Shown here: piece after piece, positions 25,219 to 32,981 of the stretch
Position numbering within the stretch: the stretch's first letter is position 1
Layout of the letters: the number at the start of each line of letters is the position of its first letter
Source: UMGS1933 sp051891435
Lineage (GTDB): Bacteria > Bacillota > Clostridia > TANB77 > CAG-508
Assembly (NCBI GenBank): GCA_051891435.1
Contig: JBJFFE010000054.1
Span: 1-40,515 of the forward strand
Direction of reading: 5' to 3'
DNA: 40,515 bases
The notes under the pieces: model-generated
What the model was told of the DNA's origin: nothing
The model's input: the letters and a program-made list of their open reading frames with translations, nothing else
Database searches by the model: none
Position numbers and translations under genes: made by a program

Positions 25219-25247
25219 TTTACATAACTTGGAAAATATGGTATAAT
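25219..25247 (+). promoter_or_regulatory. Promoter of the ABC transporter gene
   Basis: TTTACA (25219-25224), 17 nt and TATAAT (25242-25247). Confidence 0.6.
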
Positions 25248-25309
25248 TAAATTGATTTCTTGTTGAATAGGAAAATTTGTAGATTATACTCTTAAGAAAG
25301 GAAGGCTTT

Positions 25310-27025
25310 ATGTTAAAACACAAACTTACGACAATTCCCAAAAACATAAAAAAGGAAACGGCCATTATCACCATCTTAGGAGTGATTACTTCTGTTGGGT
25401 TTGATTCATTGGCTTTTTTCTTACAGCTCGGCAAGAACGAAATTGCAGCAGGTCGCATTATTGCAGGACTTGTATTTATTGCATTATACTATGTAAAAAA
25501 CACTTTGGATACTTCCACCTCTTTATGGATGGATGATATTCAAGCAACCTATAAGGAACACTATACAACTGCTATTAATAGCAATATTGTAGAAGTATTA
25601 CTTAAGGTTCGAGGTAAAGTTTGGAGAACAAACGAAGAAACACATTCGAAGGAACTGATGACGACTAATGCATTGCTAATGTCTAGTCAACGGTATATTT
25701 CTTTAGTCTGGGATTTTAAAACAGATTTACCTAGAAGCATTATTCAGATTATTTCTGTAATTGCAATGTTTATAGGATTTATTGCTGTAACAACCTTGGA
25801 AATTGAACATACTTTTGTATTTGTTTTAATTATACTTGTTGTATCAGTAATATCTGTTATATTTTCAGTAAAAAGAATAGAACTTCGGAATCGTTTTCGA
25901 AAGGTGAGAAAAGGGTACAAAGAGGAAAGCAGTAATGCTCTAAACGATGTACTAAATATCGAACCAATTAACTCCAAACATGCAGAGTATATGGCAAATA
26001 AATACATAAGAGCCATCAAGGAAAATTACAAATACGATAAAAAAGACCGTAAAAGTATCAATAAAGTTAATTTCCTTGAAAGTATCATAGATTCACTTTC
26101 AACAATTACAATTATTGTAATGAAAGTCTATGAGACAGGACTCGAAAATGTTGACCTAAATGTAGTTTTGTCCATAGTGGCACTTGTAGCAATTTATTCC
26201 CAAATTATGAATAGAGTAAATTCTCTTGTTCATATGGTAGAAGACTACAAGGGAAGATTTAATGAGATGAAGACTTACGAGTCAGATTTTCGTGAAATTA
26301 TACAGGTGCTTGACAGAGAAAATGCAAACACAGGAGATTATGGAAGCATAAAGGAAGTAAGAGTGCCTAAATTTAGTGTTCAGTACCAAGCAATTGGATC
26401 TGAAATACCTTTCTCATTAGTAAATAATAAAGAAATCTATTTCGCTCCTGGTGACATAGTGCTTCTTTGTGGACCTACTGGTTCTGGAAAAAGTACGTTT
26501 ATGAAAATGGTTACAAGGATGCTAGAATTTGAAGATTTCGAATTATACTATGAAAGAAAGAAAAATGGCACAATCAATTCCTTAATGCACCAAACTGATG
26601 GAAGGTTAGGCTATAGTTCTATTCTATCAGAGATAACTTTGGATGAAGAAGTGGATAGAGATAAGCTGTTCTATATCTTAAAAGGTCTTCATTTATATGA
26701 AGAAATTACCGAAAAAGATGAAGATGTGCTTAAATATCTTGAAAGTTCAACCATACAAAGTTACTCTACAGGACAGAAACAACGTCTCGCCATTGCCAGA
26801 CTGCTCTATAATTTAGACGAAACAGTTCAAATTATTGGCTTTGATGAAGCAACAAATGCTTTGAATGATGCAATAACTCTTCAAACATTGAACTTCATAA
26901 AGTCATACTGCAGCGATAAAATTCTTCTTATTGCTACTCATCAGGTAGATATAGGAGAGACTGTCGCAAACAAGAAATTTGAATTTGTAACGGACGGAGC
27001 ACATTATACTGTAAAAGAGTGTTAA
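25310..27025 (+). CDS. ABC transporter, fused permease and ATPase, foreign codon use
   Basis: 571 residues. The N-terminal part has hydrophobic segments at about 15-65, 140-175 and 260-290 in an exporter-like layout. The ATPase domain has Walker A GPTGSGKST (about 385-393), signature STGQKQRLAIARLL (an STGQK variant of LSGGQ), Walker B VQIIGFDEATNAL and H-loop ATHQ. The A-loop region is short. It could export a peptide or lipid. Codon use is richer in CGN arginine than the chromosome, and CGG occurs in frame twice (25691 and 25886), both requiring triplet reading for this protein. This marks recent transfer from a host with normal CGG=Arg. Confidence 0.88.
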   Translation: MLKHKLTTIPKNIKKETAIITILGVITSVGFDSLAFFLQLGKNEIAAGRIIAGLVFIALYYVKNTLDTSTSLWMDDIQATYKEHYTTAINSNIVEVLLKVRGKVWRTNEETHSKELMTTNALLMSSQRYISLVWDFKTDLPRSIIQIISVIAMFIGFIAVTTLEIEHTFVFVLIILVVSVISVIFSVKRIELRNRFRKVRKGYKEESSNALNDVLNIEPINSKHAEYMANKYIRAIKENYKYDKKDRKSINKVNFLESIIDSLSTITIIVMKVYETGLENVDLNVVLSIVALVAIYSQIMNRVNSLVHMVEDYKGRFNEMKTYESDFREIIQVLDRENANTGDYGSIKEVRVPKFSVQYQAIGSEIPFSLVNNKEIYFAPGDIVLLCGPTGSGKSTFMKMVTRMLEFEDFELYYERKKNGTINSLMHQTDGRLGYSSILSEITLDEEVDRDKLFYILKGLHLYEEITEKDEDVLKYLESSTIQSYSTGQKQRLAIARLLYNLDETVQIIGFDEATNALNDAITLQTLNFIKSYCSDKILLIATHQVDIGETVANKKFEFVTDGAHYTVKEC

Positions 27026-27035
27026 TCTACAGATA

Positions 27036-27060
27036 CCCCCAGATTGCTAAAATCTGGGGG
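27036..27060 (+). terminator. Terminator of the ABC transporter gene
   Basis: CCCCCAGATT/AATCTGGGGG perfect 10-bp stem followed by ATTT, 11 nt after the stop. Confidence 0.88.
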
Positions 27061-27107
27061 ATTTCCATTACAATATTATGTTATAAAATTTTAGAGTTCT
27101 ACTAAAA

Positions 27108-27136
27108 TTGACATAATAACTTATATATGATATAAT
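27108..27136 (+). promoter_or_regulatory. Promoter of the 201-residue cargo gene
   Basis: TTGACA (27108-27113), 17 nt and TATAAT (27131-27136), both perfect. Confidence 0.85.
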
Positions 27137-27170
27137 TTGCCCATAAACTATCTCATAGGAGGAAAATTAT

Positions 27171-27776
27171 ATGAATGATATACGTCCAACAAGTTCTCGG
27201 GGGTCCGCAAAAGTAAATAGATATGTTAAAGAGGGCTATAATGTAACAGAATGCATTTTCTCAGACAATACCTACATGATAACTAAAGAAAAGGGAAATC
27301 ATGTATTCTATTACATTAAAGGAAAAGACTATGTAACCCGTGGTATGTATGACAAAAGAGAGTTTGAACGACGAATGGAAAAGTTCAACAAGAGCATGGA
27401 TGAGTGGAGCAACCAGTGTGATGAATGGAGCAAAAAAATAAGCGAAAATCTTAACAAAGCTTTTGGGACAATTAATACAACTATCCCACCATTTCCTGAC
27501 TTTCCTGAGTTTGAAAGTCCAATTTTGATAGGTAAATCTGAAACTGTCTATTCTGATTCTTTTTTTGATATTGATGATTTATCTAGTTCCACAGATACTA
27601 ATATACATTCACCCCACAATGGAAGAAAATCAAAAAACTATCATACATCGGGTAATACAGGCTGCCTTGGATGCTTTTTTGGGACTCTCTTATTCCTATG
27701 CATAATTTGTATTATTCTTTATGGCATGGGAGTCATCGGCGGTAATATTGTTCAATTCTTCAAAAGCTTATTTTGA
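27171..27776 (+). CDS. Membrane-anchored protein of unknown function (cargo)
   Basis: 201 residues after AGGAGG. The N-terminal soluble part has YNVTECIFSDNTYMITKEKG and a charged helix (KREFERRMEKFNKSMDEWS). A Pro-rich and Ser-rich linker follows, then one C-terminal hydrophobic segment (LGCFFGTLLFLCIICIILYG, about 171-190). This tail anchor would expose the N-terminal part to the cytoplasm. Family not recognised. In-frame CGG at 27198-27200 must be read as a triplet, since four-base reading hits TAA within six codons. With the ABC gene it forms a foreign cargo pair. Confidence 0.75.
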   Translation: MNDIRPTSSRGSAKVNRYVKEGYNVTECIFSDNTYMITKEKGNHVFYYIKGKDYVTRGMYDKREFERRMEKFNKSMDEWSNQCDEWSKKISENLNKAFGTINTTIPPFPDFPEFESPILIGKSETVYSDSFFDIDDLSSSTDTNIHSPHNGRKSKNYHTSGNTGCLGCFFGTLLFLCIICIILYGMGVIGGNIVQFFKSLF

Positions 27777-27785
27777 AAAATTCCG

Positions 27786-27822
27786 AAAGCGGAGCACGTG
27801 TTTATCACAGTGCCCCGCTTTT
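27786..27822 (+). terminator. Terminator after the 201-residue gene
   Basis: AAAGCGGaGCAC/GTGCcCCGCTTTT hairpin with a short T run. Confidence 0.85.
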
Positions 27823-27845
27823 GGTATTTAATTCTGGAAATAGGT

Positions 27846-27972
27846 GGAAATAGGGACGGCAGGCTGTCTAAAAATTAGATTTTTCTAGCTTGCTATATAG
27901 TATTTATACGGGTTTGTTGTTACGAAAAATGAGTTTTTGACAATTTTTAGACAGCCTGCCGTCCCTATTTCC
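27846..27972. repeat. Large inverted repeat closing the cargo block
   Basis: 31-nt perfect arms (27846-27876 and 27942-27972), GGAAATAGGGACGGCAGGCT and its complement, surround a 65-nt centre. The right arm repeats the 23-bp motif at 25067-25089. The layout looks like two opposed ends of small elements or one palindromic end. Confidence 0.85.
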
Positions 27973-28215
27973 AGAAACAATGGATACAATACTATTTGAA
28001 AGTAAAAAAAGAAAGAAGAATATGAAACAAAAGATTTAAGAGAAAGAAGTTTAATGACAGAATATACATATCTTTTACTAAGAGGAAGCAAAAAAGTAAG
28101 AAAAGCAATTGCTGATATTGGTGGAACTATGCCAGAAGATTTGCCTACACAAAAAAAGATTTTAAAACAACTTGAAAAAGAAAATAAGAGAAGTTTGAAA
28201 AAGCAGAATAAATGA
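27973..28215 (+). pseudogene. Chimeric debris: IS stump joined to a dinD tail
   Basis: 27973-28098 is a near copy of 24736-24862 (transposase N-terminal fragment, here with a frame-breaking base loss). It is joined directly to a dinD C-terminus reading VRKAIADIGGTMPEDLPTQK, then KILKQLEKENKRSLK and a TGA at 28213. This matches 20155-20245 of the intact dinD at protein level with about 70% agreement by eye, so it is a diverged second dinD rather than a recent copy. Not expected to be functional. Confidence 0.75.
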
Positions 28216-28237
28216 TAGTTGCAATAAAGTAAAAAAA

Positions 28238-28266
28238 TTGACAATTTTATGTAAATATGCTATAAT
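28238..28266 (+). promoter_or_regulatory. Perfect promoter of the small GC-rich gene
   Basis: TTGACA (28238-28243), 17 nt, TATAAT (28261-28266). The leader (28267-28351) holds CGATGAA/TTTCATCG (28274-28302) and a GCGC-TAAT-GCGC hairpin touching the AAGGAGG, so translation could be regulated by folding. Confidence 0.88.
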
Positions 28267-28351
28267 TATAAGCGATGAATCGTTTTTACTCCGTTTCATC
28301 GTTAGTACAAACAACTTTTTGAACGCGCTAATGCGCAAGGAGGTTAATCCT

Positions 28352-28552
28352 ATGGATTATGAGACTTTATGTCTTATCATCAAGTGCAATCCAGGTAGTG
28401 TACTCTCATACAAAGAGGGGCTTGGCTACCAGATTCGTTCCAGAGCTGATGTTACGTTTGCAATTCCCGACGATGTACAGCAGGTTGGCGGAGCTACGCA
28501 TTTTCATCTGGTATCTGGCGGACAGACAATCTGCTGGGTTACTCTGGAATAA
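28352..28552 (+). CDS. Small protein of unknown function with strong expression signals
   Basis: 66 residues beginning MDYETLCLIIKCNPGSVLSY. The AAGGAGG is 8 nt before the ATG. The upstream ATG at 28238 lies inside the promoter and is not used. GC content and codons (CTG, GTT, GGC, CAG) are unlike the chromosome, so it is probably acquired. There is no membrane segment. A pattern of short strands (DVTFAIPDDV, THFHLVSGGQTICWVTLE) suggests a compact beta-rich fold. Own promoter and terminator make it a self-contained cassette. Not recognised. Confidence 0.75.
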   Translation: MDYETLCLIIKCNPGSVLSYKEGLGYQIRSRADVTFAIPDDVQQVGGATHFHLVSGGQTICWVTLE

Positions 28553-28554
28553 GC

Positions 28555-28616
28555 AAAACCAAAAAAAGATATATCTTTCTCTCTCTGAAATATGAGGGAG
28601 TTTTCTTTTTGGTTTT
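28555..28616 (+). terminator. Terminator of the small GC-rich gene
   Basis: AAAACCAAAAA/TTTTTGGTTTT outer arms, with an inner CTCTCTC...GAGGGAG pairing, directly after the stop codon. Confidence 0.75.
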
Positions 28617-28670
28617 AAATTTTGTAAATTTACTTGAATATTCATAGATTTTATGTTAAAGTAAATACAA

Positions 28671-28747
28671 TAAATCGAGTTATATAAGAGAGTTTGAAAC
28701 AAAGTATGTCATTTTTTCGCATACCTGTTTCGTAATCGCTCCAAATG
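28671..28747. repeat. 75-bp dispersed repeat, copy 2
   Basis: Same orientation as 23032-23107: AATCGAGTTATATAA ... TTTTTTCGCATACCTGTTTCG, then TAATCGCTCCA. It lies at the right edge of the accessory block. Confidence 0.7.
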
Positions 28748-28772
28748 TGCGACTTGTCAGTCGCAGTGAATG

Positions 28773-28855
28773 GTGAATAGTTAATAGTGAATAGTCTTTT
28801 TAGAAAGTGCAAGGAGCACATTTGTACTAGTCATTATTCACGATTAACTATTCAC
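28773..28855. repeat. MITE-like inverted repeat
   Basis: Arms GTGAATAGTTAATAGTGAAT and (complement) GTGAATAGTTAATCGTGAAT enclose about 30 nt. Noncoding, in a 670-nt gene-poor stretch (28553-29224). Confidence 0.75.
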
Positions 28856-28942
28856 TAAAATTTAGTTCTTTTAAATATATACTTTTTTAATTTATTACTA
28901 ACTAATTATATCCAAAATAAATTTTATTTTAAAGGAGTTTTT

Positions 28943-29038
28943 ATGTCTGAAAGTATTGTAATTCAAACATCTCTTAAATTTTCAACCAAAGTCATAAAAG
29001 TACAGCAATATCTTGCTAAAGAAAAGAAAAAAATATGA
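28943..29038 (+). pseudogene. Truncated four-helix-bundle (S23-like) protein gene
   Basis: AAAGGAG precedes an ATG. The 31-residue frame MSESIVIQTSLKFSTKVIKV, then QQYLAKEKKKI, resembles the first helix of four-helix-bundle (23S rRNA intervening-sequence-type) proteins. It then ends in TGA with no continuation of the expected 'qi.rsgtSigaNi.Ea' part. Probably a remnant. Confidence 0.45.
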
Positions 29039-29224
29039 TTTCAGGATATATGATATATAAATTAAAATAGAAGTTGCCAAAAATCTCCGCCAAAATGACC
29101 ATAAATTAGTGGGGAAAAATGTAAAATATAAGGAGATATTGAAGAAATTTAGTTTTTTTATGTTTTTTTTATAAAAACTATGCTATAATCAAATATAGAA
29201 GTAATAATTTGAAATGGAGAAAAA

Positions 29225-30061
29225 ATGAAAAAGTGGTTAAAAGATAATTGGCAAATAATTGTACTATGGTTAATATTTGAAGCAGTTGCAATATTATTGA
29301 CTGTTTTTACTAGTAATAAGTTTTACTTATATAATTTTTCGTATATAGGCACTTGTTTAGCAATAGGTGTTTATTTGTATGCACATAAAGTTAAATATGC
29401 TAGAAATGTAGTACAATTTGCAGTTGGGTTATATATGTTAGTTTATTTAGGTATTATATGTAATGAAAATATGCAAATAGAGGGATTTTGGTATTATTTA
29501 TTTTTGGGAGTATTTGAAGCAGCAGTTATACACTATCTAGTTGCTAAAATACTTGGACCTGTATTTTTTGGAAGAGGTTGGTGCGGATATGCTTGTTGGA
29601 CAGGAATGATTTTAGATTTATTGCCATATAAGACACCAAAAAGTGAAAGAAAAAATATAGGATATATAAGGTACATAGTATTCTTAATATCTTTGGTATT
29701 TGTTGGTACTCTATTTTATTACAATGTAGATAATTTAAGTAATATCATGTTTTGGGCTTTTATAATAGGAAATATAATATATTATGCAATTGGAATTATT
29801 CTAGCCATAATATTAAAAGATAATAGAGCATTTTGTAAGTATATATGTCCAATAACTGTTTTTTTAAAACCAATGAGTTATTTTTCTGTTTTAAGAGTAA
29901 AATGTGATAAAGAAAAGTGTGTATCTTGTAAAAAATGTGTGAATGAATGCCCTATGAATGTTGATATGTTAGATAATTCAAGAAAAAGAAAAAATGGAAC
30001 TGAATGTATATTGTGTTTGAAGTGTATAGATGAATGCCCTAAAAAAGCATTACATTTGTAA
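29225..30061 (+). CDS. Membrane-bound 4Fe-4S protein (NapH/YccM-like polyferredoxin)
   Basis: 278 residues with about five membrane segments, a GRGWCGYACWTGMILDLLP motif (Cys pair, as in NapH/NosR/YccM membrane proteins) and FCKYICPITVF. Two C-terminal ferredoxin-type clusters follow: CDKEKCVSCKKCVNECP and CILCLKCIDECP. It would pass electrons across or along the membrane, but its partner is unknown. GGAG precedes the ATG. A TATAAT at 29184-29189 may be its -10 box. Confidence 0.88.
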   Translation: MKKWLKDNWQIIVLWLIFEAVAILLTVFTSNKFYLYNFSYIGTCLAIGVYLYAHKVKYARNVVQFAVGLYMLVYLGIICNENMQIEGFWYYLFLGVFEAAVIHYLVAKILGPVFFGRGWCGYACWTGMILDLLPYKTPKSERKNIGYIRYIVFLISLVFVGTLFYYNVDNLSNIMFWAFIIGNIIYYAIGIILAIILKDNRAFCKYICPITVFLKPMSYFSVLRVKCDKEKCVSCKKCVNECPMNVDMLDNSRKRKNGTECILCLKCIDECPKKALHL

Positions 30062-30185
30062 ATAATATGTTAACAAATAGCTCTTTGTTAAATTTTCATT
30101 TCTTTATTTACAAAAAATATTGAAATTTTTTTTGTTTTCTTGTAGAATAAAATCATATTTTGTGTGAAAGGAGAAAATTATTAAT

Positions 30186-30680
30186 ATGAACTATGATTTT
30201 TCAAATCTATTAACAGAAACATCAATATCATCTACTGATGTATATGCTATGGGAGGGCTTTTTGGTGCTATTGCTGGAGCAGTTGCTGGATTCTTCGCAA
30301 TATTTTGTATTGTAGCTGTAGTAATATCGATTCTTACTATTATTGCTAATTGGGTAATATTTAATAAAGCAGGAGAAAAAGGATGGAAATCAATCATTCC
30401 AATTTATAATGTTATAACATTATTTAAAGTGGCTGGAATATCTCCTTGGTGGGTATTAGGATATTTGGCAGTATTTATTCCTTTTATAGGACATCTCGCT
30501 TGCTTAGGTATTACTATTTATCTATATATTAGTCTTGCAAAAGCTTTTGGAAAAAGTACTGGATTTACAGTAGGTTTAATATTATTGAATACCATATTTA
30601 TGATGATTTTAGCATTTGGTAATTCAGAATATCAACTAAATAAAGTAGTTTCTGAAGTTCCTGAAACTGAGGAAAAATAA
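30186..30680 (+). CDS. DUF5684-like membrane protein
   Basis: 164 residues. An N-terminal hydrophobic segment (about 25-58) follows a short leader, then the signature WVIFNKAGEKGWKSIIPIYN, FKVAGISPWWVLGYLAVFIP and a third hydrophobic stretch (about 122-142). This 'FxKAGxxGWxaiIPiYN' pattern is that of DUF5684 proteins, small membrane proteins of unknown role. AAGGAG is about 12 nt upstream. Confidence 0.82.
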   Translation: MNYDFSNLLTETSISSTDVYAMGGLFGAIAGAVAGFFAIFCIVAVVISILTIIANWVIFNKAGEKGWKSIIPIYNVITLFKVAGISPWWVLGYLAVFIPFIGHLACLGITIYLYISLAKAFGKSTGFTVGLILLNTIFMMILAFGNSEYQLNKVVSEVPETEEK

Positions 30681-30687
30681 GATAAGG

Positions 30688-30724
30688 GAGAATGATCCTG
30701 AAAATACGGATTGTTCTCTTTTTT
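30688..30724 (+). terminator. Terminator after the DUF5684-like gene
   Basis: GAGAATgATCC/GGATtGTTCTC stem followed by TTTTTT. Confidence 0.85.
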
Positions 30725-30782
30725 ATTTTCAATTAATATGAAAAAGTGAATAATACTACACAATTTTATAATAATACATAAT

Positions 30783-31736
30783 ATGAAAAGAATATTTTTA
30801 ATAAAAAATCCTGAACTTTTTCAAGGAGAAAAGTATATAAAAACAAATAAGAATTATTTTGAAGGCTGGTATTTTAAAAATACAAATAAAAAAAAGGGAA
30901 TTTCTTTTATTCCGGGAATAAATATAGATGAGCAAGGTGAAAAAGCATTTATACAAGTTATTACAAATAATTTTTCATATTTTGTAGATTATAATATTGA
31001 TAATTTCGAAACTAGTTATACACCTTTTTATATCAAAATCGGTAATAACTTTTTTTCTAAAGACGGTATTCATGTAGATATTAAGGATAATTCTCAAAAT
31101 CTCACAGTTGTAGGAAGCATCAAATACTCTAACAGCCAAAATATAAGTACAAATTTTTTTAATCCAAATATAATGGGACCATTTTCATATATTCCATTTA
31201 TGGAGTGTAATCATGCTATACTTAACATGAGAAATAGAGTTGATGGCGAAATTAATATTAATAATAATAAAATAATGTTTGATGATGACATTGGGTATAT
31301 AGAGAAAGATTGGGGATGCTCTTTTCCAAAATCTTATATTTGGTGCCAAGGTAATAATTTCCAAAATTCAAAGGCTTCATTTATGCTTTCAATTGCAGAT
31401 ATACCTTTTAAAGTTTTTCATTTTAAAGGTATTATTTGTGATTTAATAATAGACAATAAGGAATTCAAGTTCACAACATATAACAATGCTAAATTAATAA
31501 AATATGATGTAAATGATAGTTCTTTAGATATAATTCTTAAAAAAGGGAACTATTATTTAAATATAATTTCAAAATATAATGCCGGTCTTAAACTTTTTGC
31601 CCCTGTTAAAGGGAAAATGGAAAAAGATATTTTTGAAAGTATTTCTACATCAATTAATGTGACTTTAAAAAAGAATAATGTGGTTATATTCTCTGATACT
31701 AGTAAAAATTGTGGCTTAGAGATTGTTCGGAAATAA
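30783..31736 (+). CDS. Tocopherol-cyclase-like (AttH-type) protein
   Basis: Family signatures are the N-terminal NYFEGWYFKN and the central GYIEKDWGCSFPKSYIWCQG, then SFMLSIADIPF (Pfam tocopherol cyclase-like). Bacterial members are uncharacterised, possibly lipid- or carotenoid-related. There is no Shine-Dalgarno. TATAAT at 30767-30772 is only 10 nt from the ATG, so the mRNA may be leaderless. Near the end, CGG occurs in frame (31728). As a triplet the protein ends GLEIVRK at 31736 (317 residues). As CGGA=Gly it reads GLEIVGNNYVDNFRSC and stops at 31764 (326 residues). Plant homologues end in LEVGGG-like residues, which favours Gly. Confidence 0.82.
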   Translation: MKRIFLIKNPELFQGEKYIKTNKNYFEGWYFKNTNKKKGISFIPGINIDEQGEKAFIQVITNNFSYFVDYNIDNFETSYTPFYIKIGNNFFSKDGIHVDIKDNSQNLTVVGSIKYSNSQNISTNFFNPNIMGPFSYIPFMECNHAILNMRNRVDGEININNNKIMFDDDIGYIEKDWGCSFPKSYIWCQGNNFQNSKASFMLSIADIPFKVFHFKGIICDLIIDNKEFKFTTYNNAKLIKYDVNDSSLDIILKKGNYYLNIISKYNAGLKLFAPVKGKMEKDIFESISTSINVTLKKNNVVIFSDTSKNCGLEIVRK

Positions 31737-31767
31737 TTATGTCGACAATTTCCGCTCCTGTTGATAT

Positions 31768-31810
31768 AAAAAAGTGCATATAACTTAAATAAAAGTCAAT
31801 GCACTTTTTT
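31768..31810. terminator. Bidirectional terminator between the cyclase-like and lysozyme genes
   Basis: AAAAAAGTGCAT/ATGCACTTTTTT perfect 12-bp stem, functional both ways. Under triplet reading the lysozyme gene would run into one arm of this stem. Confidence 0.88.
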
Positions 31811-32872
31811 GATTGGGTTTCCTATAGACCGGTTAATTGTTGGGATTTTTAGAATTTCTCCTGTGAATATTAAATTAGGATTTTTAATATCATTTAATTC
31901 GACAATTGCCTCTATCGAAACTCCAAACATATTAGAAATATAAGTTAAAGTATTTCCTCTTTGTACAATATATAATCTGTGACTAGTCTCATGTATATTG
32001 TTGTCATCTAAAGAAGGTACACATATTTTTTGCCCAACATAAATTAAATTTGGATTTGAAATGTCATTTATTTTTGCTAGATATTGGTAAGAGGTATGAT
32101 ATTCAATTGCAATCTGGCTTAAAGTATCTCCACGTTTTACTATAATACAATTAGTGTTTTGAGATACATCTGGGGTTGTTTCTGTAGAAATTGTAGAAGA
32201 GTCTGATAATAAAATTCCAGGTGTAAAGTAATCTCTATCTACATTATCAGAAATTCCAGAAATTCTTCCTCTATCTGTATATTGAAATCCAACCCAAGTA
32301 TCCCAGTTACCATTACCTGGTTCAGACACATAATAGTCTGCAACCCAAATTGGATATTTTGAAGCAAGTTCTTTAGTAAAAGTATATGCAGCATTATAAG
32401 CATCACTATAAATAACAACTTCTTTATCAGACAACCTTTCTACTTCTGTTAGAAACACTTCAGAAATTTCATTAATTTCAGTTATGCTTAAATCCCCAAA
32501 ATTCTCAAAATCCATTGCAAGCCTGCAGTCTGGAGATGTTCCATTTATAACAGAAACAAAAAATTGAGCTTGCATGCGTGCCTCACTAATAGTTCGCGCG
32601 GTTACATAGTGATAAAAACCAACCTTTAAACCATTATCTTTAGCATTTTCATAATTATCTCTAAAATATGGGTCAATGTAATTGTTTCCTTCGCTTGAAC
32701 GAATATATACAACATCAATACCAGAATTTTTTACAGAAGAATAGTCAATATAACCTTGCCACTCGCTAACATCAATTCCGCCATAGATGACAGAACTAGA
32801 AGATGGGAATGCAAAACAAAAAGTAGGAAATAACACAAGGACCAGCAAAAAACAAAAAACTTTTTTAAACAT
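31796..32872 (-). CDS. Secreted GH25 lysozyme with two LysM domains
   Basis: Cleaves peptidoglycan between MurNAc and GlcNAc outside the cell. A signal peptide (MFKKVFCFLLVLVLFPTFCF, then AF) is followed by the GH25 domain (about 29-215): YGGIDVSEWQGYIDYSSVKN with Asp34, YIRSSEGNNYIDPYF, AMDFENF with catalytic Asp121/Glu123, and WVGFQYTDRGRISGI. LysM repeats lie at about 245-291 and 303-345. In triplets it ends INRSIGNPIKKVH, with its last codons inside the terminator stem. CGG at 31829-31831 read as CGGT=Gly instead gives IPTINGL and TAG at 31822, 12 nt before the hairpin and right after the second LysM. The latter is the more natural end (349 residues). Confidence 0.9.
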   Translation of the reverse strand: MFKKVFCFLLVLVLFPTFCFAFPSSSSVIYGGIDVSEWQGYIDYSSVKNSGIDVVYIRSSEGNNYIDPYFRDNYENAKDNGLKVGFYHYVTARTISEARMQAQFFVSVINGTSPDCRLAMDFENFGDLSITEINEISEVFLTEVERLSDKEVVIYSDAYNAAYTFTKELASKYPIWVADYYVSEPGNGNWDTWVGFQYTDRGRISGISDNVDRDYFTPGILLSDSSTISTETTPDVSQNTNCIIVKRGDTLSQIAIEYHTSYQYLAKINDISNPNLIYVGQKICVPSLDDNNIHETSHRLYIVQRGNTLTYISNMFGVSIEAIVELNDIKNPNLIFTGEILKIPTINRSIGNPIKKVH

Positions 32873-32917
32873 AAAACCTCCTTACAAAAATATATGAATA
32901 ACTATATAAAAATATAA

Positions 32918-32946
32918 TTGAATTTTAAAAAGAAATATTATATAAT
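32918..32946 (+). promoter_or_regulatory. Promoter of the DUF4153 gene
   Basis: TTGAAT (32918-32923), 17 nt and TATAAT (32941-32946). Confidence 0.7.
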
Positions 32947-32981
32947 TTTTGTAAATATAATTATCTTGAAGGAGGGAATTT

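Noticed and set aside
24736..28215. Intact transposase in the accessory region
   Set aside because: Both copies are short N-terminal stumps, one with a frame break. No catalytic part is visible.
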